DNA from: Nitrospirota bacterium
GTDB taxonomy: Bacteria > UBA2233
Assembly (NCBI GenBank): GCA_011620345.1
Contig: WOZJ01000037.1
Location: forward strand, 1-38,958
Length of the DNA: 38,958 nucleotides
Direction of reading: 5' to 3'
The position numbers were made by a program, and so were the translations under genes. Under the pieces are notes generated by a model, which worked only from the letters and a program-made list of their open reading frames with translations, had not been told where the DNA came from and ran no database searches. Below, piece by piece: positions 16,254-23,980 of the stretch (positions are counted from its first letter, which is position 1; each line of letters begins with the position of its first letter).

Positions 16254-17254
16254 GGGATCGAGGTCTTCCTCAGGGTGCGAATGTGGGCCAGGTGTTCGGC
16301 GTAACTTTTGGCAAAACTGTGGTATCCGTCTTTTTTGGCCACAAAATAAAGGTAGGGAGTGTTTGCCGGATTGGCTGCCGCATGGAGCGCCGCCTTCGAA
16401 GGGTTGCAGATGGGCCCCTTAGGCAACCCAACAATCCTGTAGGTGTTGTATGGGCTCGGGCGTTTGAGGTGCTCGGGTAAGACAGGACCTTTATATCTTG
16501 GAGAAAGGTCATAAACGGCCGTAGGGTCCGCTTGTAAGGGCATGCCGAGTCTGAGGCGGTTGTGAAACACGCTCGCGATGAGCGGCATTTCCTCGGGATG
16601 AGGGGTTTCGCGCTCGATGATCGACCCAAGCGTTACGAGGTTTTTGAGGTTAAGCCCGTGTAAGCCCGCCTTGGCAAGGAGGGTCGTGTCGACTTGCTTG
16701 AAGAACTCCTGCACCATGGGACGTACGATCTGGGCGAGCCCTTGGCGCCTTTCGATGCGGTAGGTTTCGGGATAAAGAAAACCCTCGAGCGAGTCGAGCT
16801 CGGAAGGGATCATGCTGTGGAGCGACCGGATGAACGCCTTATCCCTTAGTTGGTCGCATGTTTTTTGGGCAGGGAAAAAGCCGAGAGCCTCTAGGCTTGA
16901 GGCAAGGTCATAGAGAGTTTCCCCTTCTTTGAGCGTTAAGAGGTATGTTTTGACCTCTCCTCTGTAGAGTTTGGTAACTACTTGGTGCAATCCTACGGGC
17001 TCTAGGAAGGCATACTCCCCCCATTGGAGCTTCCCCTTCTTCCCTGTTGCTATTACGTATACGAGAAAGGCAAGCTTGCTCCGGATGATTGAGGCTTTCT
17101 CGAGGATCTCTGCGATCTTGGTGCTCGAGGATCCTTTGGGGATAAAAACCTGCCTCCCCGCGGCTTTTTTGTAGGGGACGAAGGCGGTATAGGCAGCAAG
17201 GATCCCCGAAAAGATCAGAAAAAGGGCAAAAACAGTAAGGGCAACCCGTTTCAT
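16250..17254 (-). CDS. mltG: Endolytic murein transglycosylase MltG (YceG-like)
   Basis: A 334-residue inner-membrane enzyme that cleaves nascent glycan strands and is thought to end peptidoglycan polymerisation. A single N-terminal membrane helix (MKRVALTVFALFLIFSGILA) leads to a LysM-like region (FIPKGSSSTKIAEILEKASI, GETLYDLASSLEALG). The YceG catalytic domain has LEGFLYPETYRIERRQG and GSIIERETPHPEEMPLIASV, where the Glu of IIERET is the catalytic residue. FHNRLRLGMPLQADPTAVYD completes the family signature. The ATG at 17254 overlaps the TGA of gph as ATGA, so translation is coupled. Longer in-frame starts within gph are rejected because they hide the membrane signal. Confidence 0.92.
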   Translation of the reverse strand: MKRVALTVFALFLIFSGILAAYTAFVPYKKAAGRQVFIPKGSSSTKIAEILEKASIIRSKLAFLVYVIATGKKGKLQWGEYAFLEPVGLHQVVTKLYRGEVKTYLLTLKEGETLYDLASSLEALGFFPAQKTCDQLRDKAFIRSLHSMIPSELDSLEGFLYPETYRIERRQGLAQIVRPMVQEFFKQVDTTLLAKAGLHGLNLKNLVTLGSIIERETPHPEEMPLIASVFHNRLRLGMPLQADPTAVYDLSPRYKGPVLPEHLKRPSPYNTYRIVGLPKGPICNPSKAALHAAANPANTPYLYFVAKKDGYHSFAKSYAEHLAHIRTLRKTSIP

Positions 17255-17916
17255 CGGGGCATGCTGAGCAGCTTTGCCAAGTCGTTGGGGCTTCGCACGA
17301 TGATGTCCGGGTTTGCCCGCTCGATTTCCTCTGGGGTTCCGAAACCCCAAAGTACGGCTACCGTCTGCAAGCCTGCCCGCCTGCCCGCCTCTATGTCGTA
17401 CCGTGAATCTCCGACGATTACGGCACGTTCAGGAGGAAGGCCAAGCAAGTGAAGGGCGTACAAAAGAGGCTCGGGGTTGGGTTTTTTCTGCCCGGTATCT
17501 TCCGGGGTAACGATCGCTCCAAAACGGCCCGAAATGCCAAGGCCTTCGAGCAACGGAAGCGTGAACATGCGGGCCTTGTTCGTGACGATGCCTGCTTGGT
17601 TTCGTTGTAAGGTTTTGATAATTGGCTCAAGGCCTTCAAAAATATGGGTATGATCCAAGAGGTGCTTTCTATAGTAGGAGATAAAGGACTCCTTCGCCTG
17701 CCTGAACAAGTCTGGGTCTTCGGTTCCCAGGATGCTTCGGATTAAGCTGTCCACTCCAAGCCCTACATGAGCTTGAACGGCCTCATTGGAAAGCGAGGGC
17801 AGGCCAATGGAAGCCCGAGCGGCGTTTGCAGCCGAGGCCAAATCCCGTTTCGAGTCGACGAGCGTGCCGTCTAGGTCGAACAACAGCGCTTTTTCTCTTA
17901 ATCGAAAGGTCACCAT
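17251..17916 (-). CDS. gph: HAD-family phosphoglycolate phosphatase-like hydrolase
   Basis: A 221-residue haloacid-dehalogenase phosphatase. Motif I is LLFDLDGTLVDS near residue 10 (nucleophile Asp and general acid Asp), the cap region follows (LGVDSLIRSILG), motif II contains AGIVTNKARM, motif III is the Lys in TGQKKPNPEPLLYAL and motif IV is VIVGDSRYDIEAGRRAG. The set fits Gph, which clears 2-phosphoglycolate, but HAD substrates are hard to predict. The ATG at 17916 (MVTFRLREKALLFD) starts the protein at the usual distance before motif I. The site upstream is poor, and a longer in-frame start adds 29 unconserved residues. It is translationally coupled to mltG. Confidence 0.85.
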   Translation of the reverse strand: MVTFRLREKALLFDLDGTLVDSKRDLASAANAARASIGLPSLSNEAVQAHVGLGVDSLIRSILGTEDPDLFRQAKESFISYYRKHLLDHTHIFEGLEPIIKTLQRNQAGIVTNKARMFTLPLLEGLGISGRFGAIVTPEDTGQKKPNPEPLLYALHLLGLPPERAVIVGDSRYDIEAGRRAGLQTVAVLWGFGTPEEIERANPDIIVRSPNDLAKLLSMPR

Positions 17917-17970
17917 TCTTTTGCTAGCGTAGCTGGCGATGCTCCCCTTTGCAACCTTTCCGGCGTTTTG

Positions 17971-18019
17971 TTGATCAATTTTCCTTTGTGTTATTATAAA
18001 CACACAATTTGTTTTTCAA
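17971..18019. promoter_or_regulatory. Overlapping divergent promoters between gph and the 18030 gene
   Basis: On the plus strand TTGATC (17971-17976) is followed 18 bases later by TATAAA (17995-18000), firing towards the secreted protein at 18030. On the minus strand TTGAAA (18019-18014) and TATAAT (17998-17993) are 15 bases apart and fire towards gph - mltG. The two -10 boxes share the same bases, so the two promoters would compete for polymerase. The minus spacer is shorter than ideal. Confidence 0.5.
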
Positions 18020-18029
18020 GGGGGTGAGC

Positions 18030-18761
18030 ATGAGGGCGCTCGGTGTTGTTACCCTGACGGTATTTTTGTTGACCTTCCAGTTTGAGAGCGCGCCCGCCAT
18101 CGAGCTGGATCGCGCAAGGCTTCCTTACTACGGAAGTTTTCCGTTCGAGCGTATCGGAAAAACGGGGGATTCTTACGGAGAAAAGCAATTGCTTTCCTTG
18201 GGCGACGAGCTCATGCTCACCCTCGAAGCGGGAAAGACCCTCAAGCAAGGCCTTCCTTACCTTGTTGCCAAGACCCAAGCCCCATGGAAAGCTTCGTTTT
18301 ACGAGCCTATAGCCGTTGTCCGGCCTCTGTTCAAGGATGGAAGGTCGGCTTACGTCGGAGAGGTTGTAGAAATCTTCGGCCTGCTCGATGCAAGTCAAAC
18401 TTATGGCCTCTACGACATCGGCTCAAGACCTAGGCGTATGCAAGTACAGTCTACTGTTTCAAGCCATACTGCCGAAGGGAAGGTGGAAGTCGTGTACGGC
18501 TCGTCAAGGACAGCCTCGGTCGGCCAGTATGTGGGTGCCACGCTAAGTGAGATTCCAAGGCCTTCTCTCGATCCAGGAACGAAGGTATATTTTTATTCCA
18601 AGCCGTCTTGGTGGAAAGAAGCGTTCAGACGCTCCAAGCCACCTAAGGTGTACGCAGAAGGGCTTGTGGTTTTCATGGTAGAAAAAAAGGCTACGATCCT
18701 CCTGACCCATGGCGAGAATGTAGTCAAGCCTGGGGCCAGGGTTACGACGGTTTTATACTAG
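18030..18761 (+). CDS. Exported protein of unknown function upstream of dprA
   Basis: A 243-residue protein with a signal peptide (MRALGVVTLTVFLLTFQFESAPA, cut before IELDRAR). I do not recognise a named domain. The part from about residue 80 on (EPIAVVRPLFKDGRSAYVGE, then VGQYVGATLSEIPRP) recalls the non-LysM region of the LysM proteins often found before dprA in Deltaproteobacteria, but no LysM motif is visible here. The resemblance is from memory and weak. The ATG at 18030 is firmly supported by AAGGGGGTG just upstream, better than the in-frame TTG 21 bases earlier. The stop is 12 bases before dprA. Confidence 0.75.
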   Translation: MRALGVVTLTVFLLTFQFESAPAIELDRARLPYYGSFPFERIGKTGDSYGEKQLLSLGDELMLTLEAGKTLKQGLPYLVAKTQAPWKASFYEPIAVVRPLFKDGRSAYVGEVVEIFGLLDASQTYGLYDIGSRPRRMQVQSTVSSHTAEGKVEVVYGSSRTASVGQYVGATLSEIPRPSLDPGTKVYFYSKPSWWKEAFRRSKPPKVYAEGLVVFMVEKKATILLTHGENVVKPGARVTTVLY

Positions 18762-18773
18762 GCATTCCCTTAG

Positions 18774-19871
18774 ATGAAACTTGACCGTGAGCAGTTCTTT
18801 TCTTACTTGGCCGTAAGAATTCTTGGGCCTAGGCTTGCTAGAAGAATCTTTGAATCGAGCCTTCCTAGGGAAAGACTGCCTGAGATTGGGCGTGAGGAGC
18901 TCTCCGGGATCGTTGGAGCCCTGCCGGGCGCGCTTTGCTGGCCTCCGCCTTTGGAGCAGGTCCAAGGCCTACAAAGAGAGCTTGCCAAGACAATCGAGCA
19001 TGGCGTATCTCCCGTGTTTTTTTTGGGAGAGGGTTATCCAGAACGTCTCAACGCGCTTCCAGACCCTCCGGCATGCTTGTTCATAAAAGGGCATTTCCTT
19101 TCTAGCATGCCATGCGTAGCTATCGTAGGAGCACGGCGCCCCACGGTATATGGCTTGGAGGTTGCGAACCGTTTGGCCAAAGATCTTGCTTTGGCCGGCG
19201 TTGCCGTTGTAAGCGGGCTGGCACGCGGTGTCGACGGAGCGGCCCATGTAGGGGCGCTGGATGCCGAAGGAAAAACCTGGGCGGTTCTTGGCTCCGGGCT
19301 CGATTGCGTCTACCCAAAGGAGCACGAACGGCTTGCCGAAAGGATTCTTAAGGGATGCGGGGCGTTGATCTCGGAGTATCCGCTAGGGTTTTCTCCAAAA
19401 AAGGAGCATTTCCCAAAAAGGAACAGGATTATCGCTGCCCTTGCCGACGGTCTTGTCGTGGTCGAAGCGGGGGAGAAAAGCGGGACGTTGATCACGGTCG
19501 GTTTCGCGCTCGATTTAGGCCGGGAAGTAATGGCCGTGCCGGGGAGCGTGTTTTCAGAACGATCCAAGGGGACCCATACGCTCATTCGTCAAGGGGCACA
19601 GCTCGTCCAGAACGCGACAGAGGTTCTTGAGGTCCTAGGATTTCGGCAGGTTTTACCGAAGATTCCGGCGGATAAGAAGCAGAGCCTTGCAAAGGGTCTC
19701 TTGAGCGATCAAGCTGGCCTGCTCGACCTTCTAGGGCCCTACCCAGAGCACATTGATGCCCTTAAGGCACGCAGCGGCCTCCCGATCGAAGAGCTCTCCG
19801 TTGCGCTTGCCGAATTGGAAGTTCAAGGGCTTGCTCGAAGCTTACCCGGGAAGTATTACCAAAAAAATTAA
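18774..19871 (+). CDS. dprA: DNA-processing protein DprA
   Basis: A 365-residue protein that binds incoming single-stranded DNA and loads RecA during natural transformation; it is also widely conserved in non-competent bacteria. A helix-rich N-terminal part precedes the Rossmann-like DprA core: CVAIVGARRPTVYGLEVANR, VVSGLARGVDGAAHVGALDA, AVLGSGLDCVYPKEH, SEYPLGFSPKKEHFPKRNRI and VVEAGEKSGTLITVGFALD. A C-terminal winged-helix (DprA_WH) covers about 305-360 (LLDLLGPYPEHIDALKARSG). The length is normal and all core motifs are intact. No obvious ribosome site precedes the ATG. No other competence gene is in the window. Confidence 0.93.
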   Translation: MKLDREQFFSYLAVRILGPRLARRIFESSLPRERLPEIGREELSGIVGALPGALCWPPPLEQVQGLQRELAKTIEHGVSPVFFLGEGYPERLNALPDPPACLFIKGHFLSSMPCVAIVGARRPTVYGLEVANRLAKDLALAGVAVVSGLARGVDGAAHVGALDAEGKTWAVLGSGLDCVYPKEHERLAERILKGCGALISEYPLGFSPKKEHFPKRNRIIAALADGLVVVEAGEKSGTLITVGFALDLGREVMAVPGSVFSERSKGTHTLIRQGAQLVQNATEVLEVLGFRQVLPKIPADKKQSLAKGLLSDQAGLLDLLGPYPEHIDALKARSGLPIEELSVALAELEVQGLARSLPGKYYQKN

Positions 19872-19883
19872 GGGGCTTTGGAA

Positions 19884-20546
19884 ATGCGTATTTTCTTGGA
19901 TACTGCCAACCTTGAGGAAATTTCCAGGGCCGTTGCTCTCGGGTTGATTGACGGGGTAACGACCAACCCTACCTTGTTGGCCAAGGCCGGGCTTTCTTTT
20001 CCCGATGGAGTCCTAGAAGTTTGCCGGGCCGTCCAGGGTCCGGTGAGCCTTGAGGTTACGAAAGAAGACGCGGCCGGCATGGTCGAGGAGGGCAGGAGAA
20101 TAGCAGGCCTTGCCCCGAACCTGGTCGTGAAGGTGCCCGTAACGCTAGAAGGGATTCAGGCTATAAGGATGCTTGCAAAAGACGGGATTCCGGTCAACGC
20201 CACGCTTGTATTTCAGCCACTTCAGGCGCTTCTTGCCGCAAGGGCCGGTGCAAAGTACGCAAGCGTATTCCTAGGGAGGTTAGACGACGTCGGCCACGAT
20301 GCCATTTCTATCCTCAGGGAATGCCTTGAGATCTTGGAGGTTTACGGCATGGCCACGGAGCTGATCGCAGCGAGCGTTAGGCACCCTTTGCATGTCCTAA
20401 GGGCGGCTTTGCTCGGGACACCGATTGTTACGCTTCCTTTTGGGGTTCTCCTTGGTCTTGTGGAGCACCCGCTTACCAAGTCTGGGCTTGAACGCTTTTT
20501 GCAGGATGCTCGGTCGGTAGCTTCAAGTATGCATTCTCCAAAATAA
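19884..20546 (+). CDS. tal: Transaldolase / fructose-6-phosphate aldolase-like (TalC/FSA type)
   Basis: A 220-residue short transaldolase of the TalC/FSA group in the nonoxidative pentose phosphate pathway. The N terminus MRIFLDTANLEEISRAVALG and DGVTTNPTLLAKAG are signature elements. The Schiff-base Lys is in LVVKVPVTLEGIQAIRML. VFQPLQALLAARAGAKYASV and FLGRLDDVGHDAISILREC follow the family pattern. Whether it acts as transaldolase or aldolase cannot be decided by reading. The ATG at 19884 is preferred over the TTG two codons earlier because AAGGGG lies at suitable spacing. It follows dprA by 12 bases, probably in the same transcript. Confidence 0.9.
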   Translation: MRIFLDTANLEEISRAVALGLIDGVTTNPTLLAKAGLSFPDGVLEVCRAVQGPVSLEVTKEDAAGMVEEGRRIAGLAPNLVVKVPVTLEGIQAIRMLAKDGIPVNATLVFQPLQALLAARAGAKYASVFLGRLDDVGHDAISILRECLEILEVYGMATELIAASVRHPLHVLRAALLGTPIVTLPFGVLLGLVEHPLTKSGLERFLQDARSVASSMHSPK

Positions 20547-20577
20547 AAGATGTTGATCACGTATGGGTATTGACGTA

Positions 20578-20607
20578 TAAAACGTTTTACGCTAGCATGA
20601 ATATAAT
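20578..20607 (+). promoter_or_regulatory. Palindromic operator and -10 box of the IclR gene
   Basis: TAAAACGTTTTA (20578-20589) is a perfect 12-base palindrome. Twelve bases downstream is TATAAT (20602-20607). No good -35 box exists at the right distance: the palindrome occupies that place, as expected for a regulator-bound promoter. Control by the adjacent IclR protein is inferred from position. Confidence 0.5.
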
Positions 20608-20636
20608 TTTTTTGAACTACGAGAAGGGCAATAAAG

Positions 20637-21428
20637 ATGATCATTCACAGAGAAAAAATTAACTATTTGATCCAGTCTGTTTCGCATGCTATCGATGTCC
20701 TGGAAGAGTTCAAGGGGAACCAAGAAGAGCTTGGTGTAACCGACTTATCGAAAAAGCTAAAATTACATAAGAATAACATTTTTCGTATCCTTGCCACCCT
20801 CGAAGCGAGGGGGTATATAGAACAGAATAAGTCCACAGAGAACTATCGGCTCGGAATCAAATGTTTAGAGTTGGGACAGGCCTACATTAAACAAATGGGG
20901 CTCGTAAGGCAGGCGAAGCCCATCTTGGAGCGTGTCTCGAAAGAAACGGGCGAAACTGCCTACATCTCGTTCATGCGGGGTAGCGGTGTCGTGTACTTAG
21001 ACAGCGTCGAGTCTTCAAAGACGGTCCGGGTCATCTCCAGGGTCGGGTTGACGCTTCCGCCCTACTGCACGGCCTCGGGCAAGGTACACCTCGCTTACTT
21101 GACAGAAGAAGAGAGGGAGAGGGTGCTCCCGGAGGAGTTGCGGCCGTTCACAAAACACACGATTACCGAAAGAGAGCGACTTGTCCAAGACCTAGAGCAG
21201 ATCAAGGAGAAAGGCTGGGCCATCGACAACGAGGAATACGAAGATGAAGTCCGGTGTGCTGCTGCTCCCGTATTCGACTATACGGGCAAGCTTGTAGGTG
21301 CGCTTAGCATCTCCGGCCCGAGCTTTCGTCTAGGCGAAGAAGAGGTCCCGTTGGTTATCGTCCCCGCTGTCAAGCGGGGCGCGGAAGAAGTCTCCCAAAA
21401 GCTTGGGTACACGAAATCGAGCTCCTAA
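20637..21428 (+). CDS. IclR-family transcriptional regulator
   Basis: A 263-residue regulator. The N-terminal winged helix is at about residues 10-75 (IQSVSHAIDVLEEFKGN, VTDLSKKLKLHKNNIFRILA, LEARGYIEQNKSTENYRLG). The C-terminal effector domain follows, with GETAYISFMRGSGVVYLDSV, LPPYCTASGKVHLAYL, GWAIDNEEYEDEVRCAAAPV and GALSISGPSFRL. IclR proteins sense small carbon compounds, often aromatic or short-chain acids; the ligand is unknown. GAGAAGGG precedes the ATG. The first part of the gene is noticeably more A/T-rich than its surroundings. It is monocistronic, bounded by its own promoter and a terminator on its stop codon. Confidence 0.9.
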   Translation: MIIHREKINYLIQSVSHAIDVLEEFKGNQEELGVTDLSKKLKLHKNNIFRILATLEARGYIEQNKSTENYRLGIKCLELGQAYIKQMGLVRQAKPILERVSKETGETAYISFMRGSGVVYLDSVESSKTVRVISRVGLTLPPYCTASGKVHLAYLTEEERERVLPEELRPFTKHTITERERLVQDLEQIKEKGWAIDNEEYEDEVRCAAAPVFDYTGKLVGALSISGPSFRLGEEEVPLVIVPAVKRGAEEVSQKLGYTKSSS

Positions 21429-21444
21429 GGGAGTTCGATTTTTT
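21415..21444 (+). terminator. Rho-independent terminator of the IclR gene
   Basis: An 11-base stem (21415-21425 with 21430-21440, one G-T wobble) with loop TAAG is followed by a T run to 21444. The loop contains the TAA stop codon of the IclR gene (21426-21428), so the last codons form the left arm. Confidence 0.8.
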
Positions 21445-21471
21445 ATAAGCGATGTAGGCAAGGCATAAAAA

Positions 21472-21501
21472 ATTGAATGAAGCATCAATCGGAACTTATT
21501 T
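21472..21501 (+). promoter_or_regulatory. Possible FadR-type operator and promoter of the tetR-etf operon
   Basis: An imperfect inverted repeat, ATTGAATG-aag-CATCAAT (21472-21489), overlaps a weak promoter (TTGAAT at 21473-21478, 17 bases, TTATTT at 21496-21501). It contains TGAATGA, which matches a half-site of the Bacillus subtilis FadR operator as I recall it. Autoregulation of the downstream TetR gene is inferred. Confidence 0.35.
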
Positions 21502-21531
21502 TGGATCACGAAAAAACCCTGGCCTAGACGC

Positions 21532-22182
21532 ATGAAAAAAGAACGCGAAAAGTTTTTTCGCATCCTGGACGCGGCCGTACGAGTATTTGCGCAAAAGGGC
21601 TTTTTTAAGGCACGCATCAGCGACATCGCCAAAGGGGCCGGAGTAGCCGACGGCACGGTTTATCTTTACTTTAAGAACAAAGACGACATCCTTATCCAGG
21701 TGTTCGAGGTAAACCTCGATCGGATCCTAAAAGAGCTCCACCTGGAGCTTTCCGTTCTTCCGGGCCCTCTAGAAAAGCTTGAGCGCTGGTTTCGGTACCA
21801 GGTAGAGCTTTTCCAAAGTAGCAAAGAGTTGATCGAGGTGTTGATAGTGGAGATCCGCCAGAGCCACAGATTCATGAAAGAGTACACCCCCAATTTGTAT
21901 TTCGCTTACCTCGATATCCTTGGCTCGGTCTTGGAAGAGGGGAAAGAGAAGGGAGTTTTCGTTGAAACCTTGGATGCAAGTATTTTAAAATACGCAATTT
22001 ATGGGGCGATCGAAGAGGTCGCCCTAAGATGGGTCCTCAAGGGCGGCGCATTCGACATTTCCAGGGCGATTGACGGGCTATTCCTTGTCTGGCTTGAGGG
22101 CATAGCCTATAAAAAGGGGGCAGCTTTCCTGCCCGAGGCGCGTAATATTCCATTGCATACCCAAAAGGGAGGGTTGGCATGA
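21532..22182 (+). CDS. FadR-like TetR-family regulator of the etf operon
   Basis: A 216-residue TetR-family repressor. The helix-turn-helix is at about residues 8-55 (FFRILDAAVRVFAQKGFFKA, ISDIAKGAGVADGTVYLYFK, NKDDILIQVFE). This N terminus strongly resembles Bacillus FadR (YsiA), which represses beta-oxidation and etf genes until acyl-CoA binds. The C-terminal domain is all-helical and would hold the ligand pocket. Its TGA overlaps the etfB ATG (ATGA), so it is the first gene of the electron-transfer operon and likely controls it. The inferred effector is a long-chain acyl-CoA. The ribosome site before the ATG is weak. Confidence 0.87.
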   Translation: MKKEREKFFRILDAAVRVFAQKGFFKARISDIAKGAGVADGTVYLYFKNKDDILIQVFEVNLDRILKELHLELSVLPGPLEKLERWFRYQVELFQSSKELIEVLIVEIRQSHRFMKEYTPNLYFAYLDILGSVLEEGKEKGVFVETLDASILKYAIYGAIEEVALRWVLKGGAFDISRAIDGLFLVWLEGIAYKKGAAFLPEARNIPLHTQKGGLA

Positions 22183-22934
22183 AGCTATTGGTTGCAGTAA
22201 AAAGGGTGCCGGATCCTGAGGCCAAGATTCGAGTGAAGCCTGACGGGAACAGTATTGTTACGGAGCAGCTCAAGTTCGTCATCAACCCGTTTGACGAAAT
22301 TGCCGTCGAGGAGGCGCTTAGGATCAAAGAGAAGCTTGGCGGAGAGGTTGTCGTCCTATCGATCGGCCCTTCGGAAGCCGCCGAGCAAGTAAGGACCGCG
22401 TTGGCGATGGGAGCCGATCGGGGTGTGCTGGTCAAGACCGATGGGGCATACGCAGACCCGGGGATTATCGCTCGTGCGCTCGCCGAGGTTGCCAAACAAG
22501 AAGGGTTTGACGTGCTTTTGATGGGGAAACAGGCCGTAGATACAGATTATGGCCAGACTTGTGGGATGCTCGCCCAGATCCTTGGCGTTCCCTGCGCCTC
22601 GTTTGCCTACAAGGTGGAAGTTGAAGGGGAGAGCAAACGCCTTGTGGTCGTGCGCGAGGTGGACGGCGGGCTGGAGACCAAACTAATTGGCATGCCATGC
22701 ATCGTGACAGCGGATCTGCGGCTCAATGAGCCCCGATATGCCTCTCTTCCAGGGATTATGAAGGCGAAGAAAAAAGAAATTCGCCAAATATCTCTTGAAG
22801 AGTTGGGGGTTGAGGTGACCCCAAAGCTTCGCGTGGAAAGCCTCGAAGAGCCCCCAAAGAGGCAGGGAGGCCGGAAGGTGGGCTCCGTAGAAGAGCTCGT
22901 CCGTGCGCTGCACGATGAGGCAAAGGTAATCTAA
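22179..22934 (+). CDS. etfB: Electron transfer flavoprotein beta subunit
   Basis: A 251-residue EtfB that with EtfA accepts electrons from acyl-CoA dehydrogenases. Family hallmarks are MKLLVAVKRVPDPEAKIRVK, FVINPFDEIAVEEALRIKE, LAMGADRGVLVKTDG and the nucleotide-binding VDTDYGQTCGMLAQILGVP, plus the recognition-loop region LNEPRYASLPGIMKAKKK. GGGAGG lies before the ATG, which overlaps tetR by four bases. The pairing with a DUF224-type membrane oxidoreductase points to a non-bifurcating Etf of fatty or aromatic acid oxidation; this is inferred from context. Confidence 0.95.
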   Translation: MKLLVAVKRVPDPEAKIRVKPDGNSIVTEQLKFVINPFDEIAVEEALRIKEKLGGEVVVLSIGPSEAAEQVRTALAMGADRGVLVKTDGAYADPGIIARALAEVAKQEGFDVLLMGKQAVDTDYGQTCGMLAQILGVPCASFAYKVEVEGESKRLVVVREVDGGLETKLIGMPCIVTADLRLNEPRYASLPGIMKAKKKEIRQISLEELGVEVTPKLRVESLEEPPKRQGGRKVGSVEELVRALHDEAKVI

Positions 22935-22963
22935 AACTCAAGATTGACGAAGGAGTGAAAAAA

Positions 22964-23941
22964 ATGGCCGGTATACTCGTTGTCGCAGAGAACTACGAAG
23001 GAAGGTTGCGCTCGGCTACGTTCCATGCTGTTCAGGCCGCGCTTAGCTATGCCAAGGTGAAGGGCGAACCGGACGTCTTTGCGCTAGTCCTTGGTACCGA
23101 CGCTAGCAAGCTTGCAAGCGAGCTTGCCCTTTACCCTCTTGCCGAAGTCTTTAGTTTAGAGCAACCGGAGGTTGCCCACTATACGGCCGAGGTGTATTCA
23201 GAGGCCATCTCCCAGTTTTTGGAGGCCCGGCCGTTTGATACTCTCATCGGGGCTTCCTCGACGTTCGCTAAAGACTTGTTCCCACGGCTTGCCGAACGCC
23301 TTCGGGGGGGGATGGTCAACGAAGTCCTAGAGATTCTTGCGCCCGATCGCTTCAAGCGGCCGATGTTTGCTGGCAGTGTAATCGCAACGGTTAGGCTAGA
23401 GGGTGACCTCAAGCTGATTACCATTCGGCCAACGGCCTTCGATACCCCTCCTAAGGCGCAAAAAGAGGCTAAAATCACTCCTGTGGGGCCGTTTGCAATA
23501 TCCTTGCCGTTTACGGCTGAGTTTGTGCAGTTCGAAGAAGTCAAGTCAGAAAGGCCAAAACTTACGGAGGCCAAACGGGTGATATCTGGGGGCAGGGGGC
23601 TCAAATCGGCTGAAAACTTCCATTCTATCATCGAGCCTTTAGCCGATACCCTTGGTGCCGCCATCGGCGCCTCGAGGGCTGCAGTTGACAGCGGGTTTTG
23701 TCCAAACGACTATCAAGTAGGCCAGACGGGGAAAGTCGTCGCGCCAGACCTCTATGTCGCGGTTGGAATTTCCGGTGCGATCCAGCACATGGCCGGCATG
23801 AAGGATTCAAAAGTGATCGTGGCCGTGAACAAAGACGAAGAGGCCCCGATCTTCGAGATAGCCGACTATGGACTCGTAGCAGACCTTTTTAAAGCCGTGC
23901 CAGAGATGATCGGGGAGCTGAAGAAGGTCAAAAGTGCCTGA
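22964..23941 (+). CDS. etfA: Electron transfer flavoprotein alpha subunit
   Basis: A 325-residue EtfA. The N-terminal domain ([20 protein letters not shown]) packs on EtfB. The C-terminal FAD-binding domain is complete: [80 protein letters not shown] and [16 protein letters not shown]. The ATG at 22964 is chosen because AAGGAG lies eight bases upstream; the in-frame GTG at 22955 overlaps that site. It is 29 bases after etfB and 39 bases before the FeS oxidoreductase. Confidence 0.95.
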   Translation: MAGILVVAENYEGRLRSATFHAVQAALSYAKVKGEPDVFALVLGTDASKLASELALYPLAEVFSLEQPEVAHYTAEVYSEAISQFLEARPFDTLIGASSTFAKDLFPRLAERLRGGMVNEVLEILAPDRFKRPMFAGSVIATVRLEGDLKLITIRPTAFDTPPKAQKEAKITPVGPFAISLPFTAEFVQFEEVKSERPKLTEAKRVISGGRGLKSAENFHSIIEPLADTLGAAIGASRAAVDSGFCPNDYQVGQTGKVVAPDLYVAVGISGAIQHMAGMKDSKVIVAVNKDEEAPIFEIADYGLVADLFKAVPEMIGELKKVKSA

Positions 23942-23980
23942 TCGTATTCGTCTTTAAAAACCGAAAGGATATAGGCGGTC

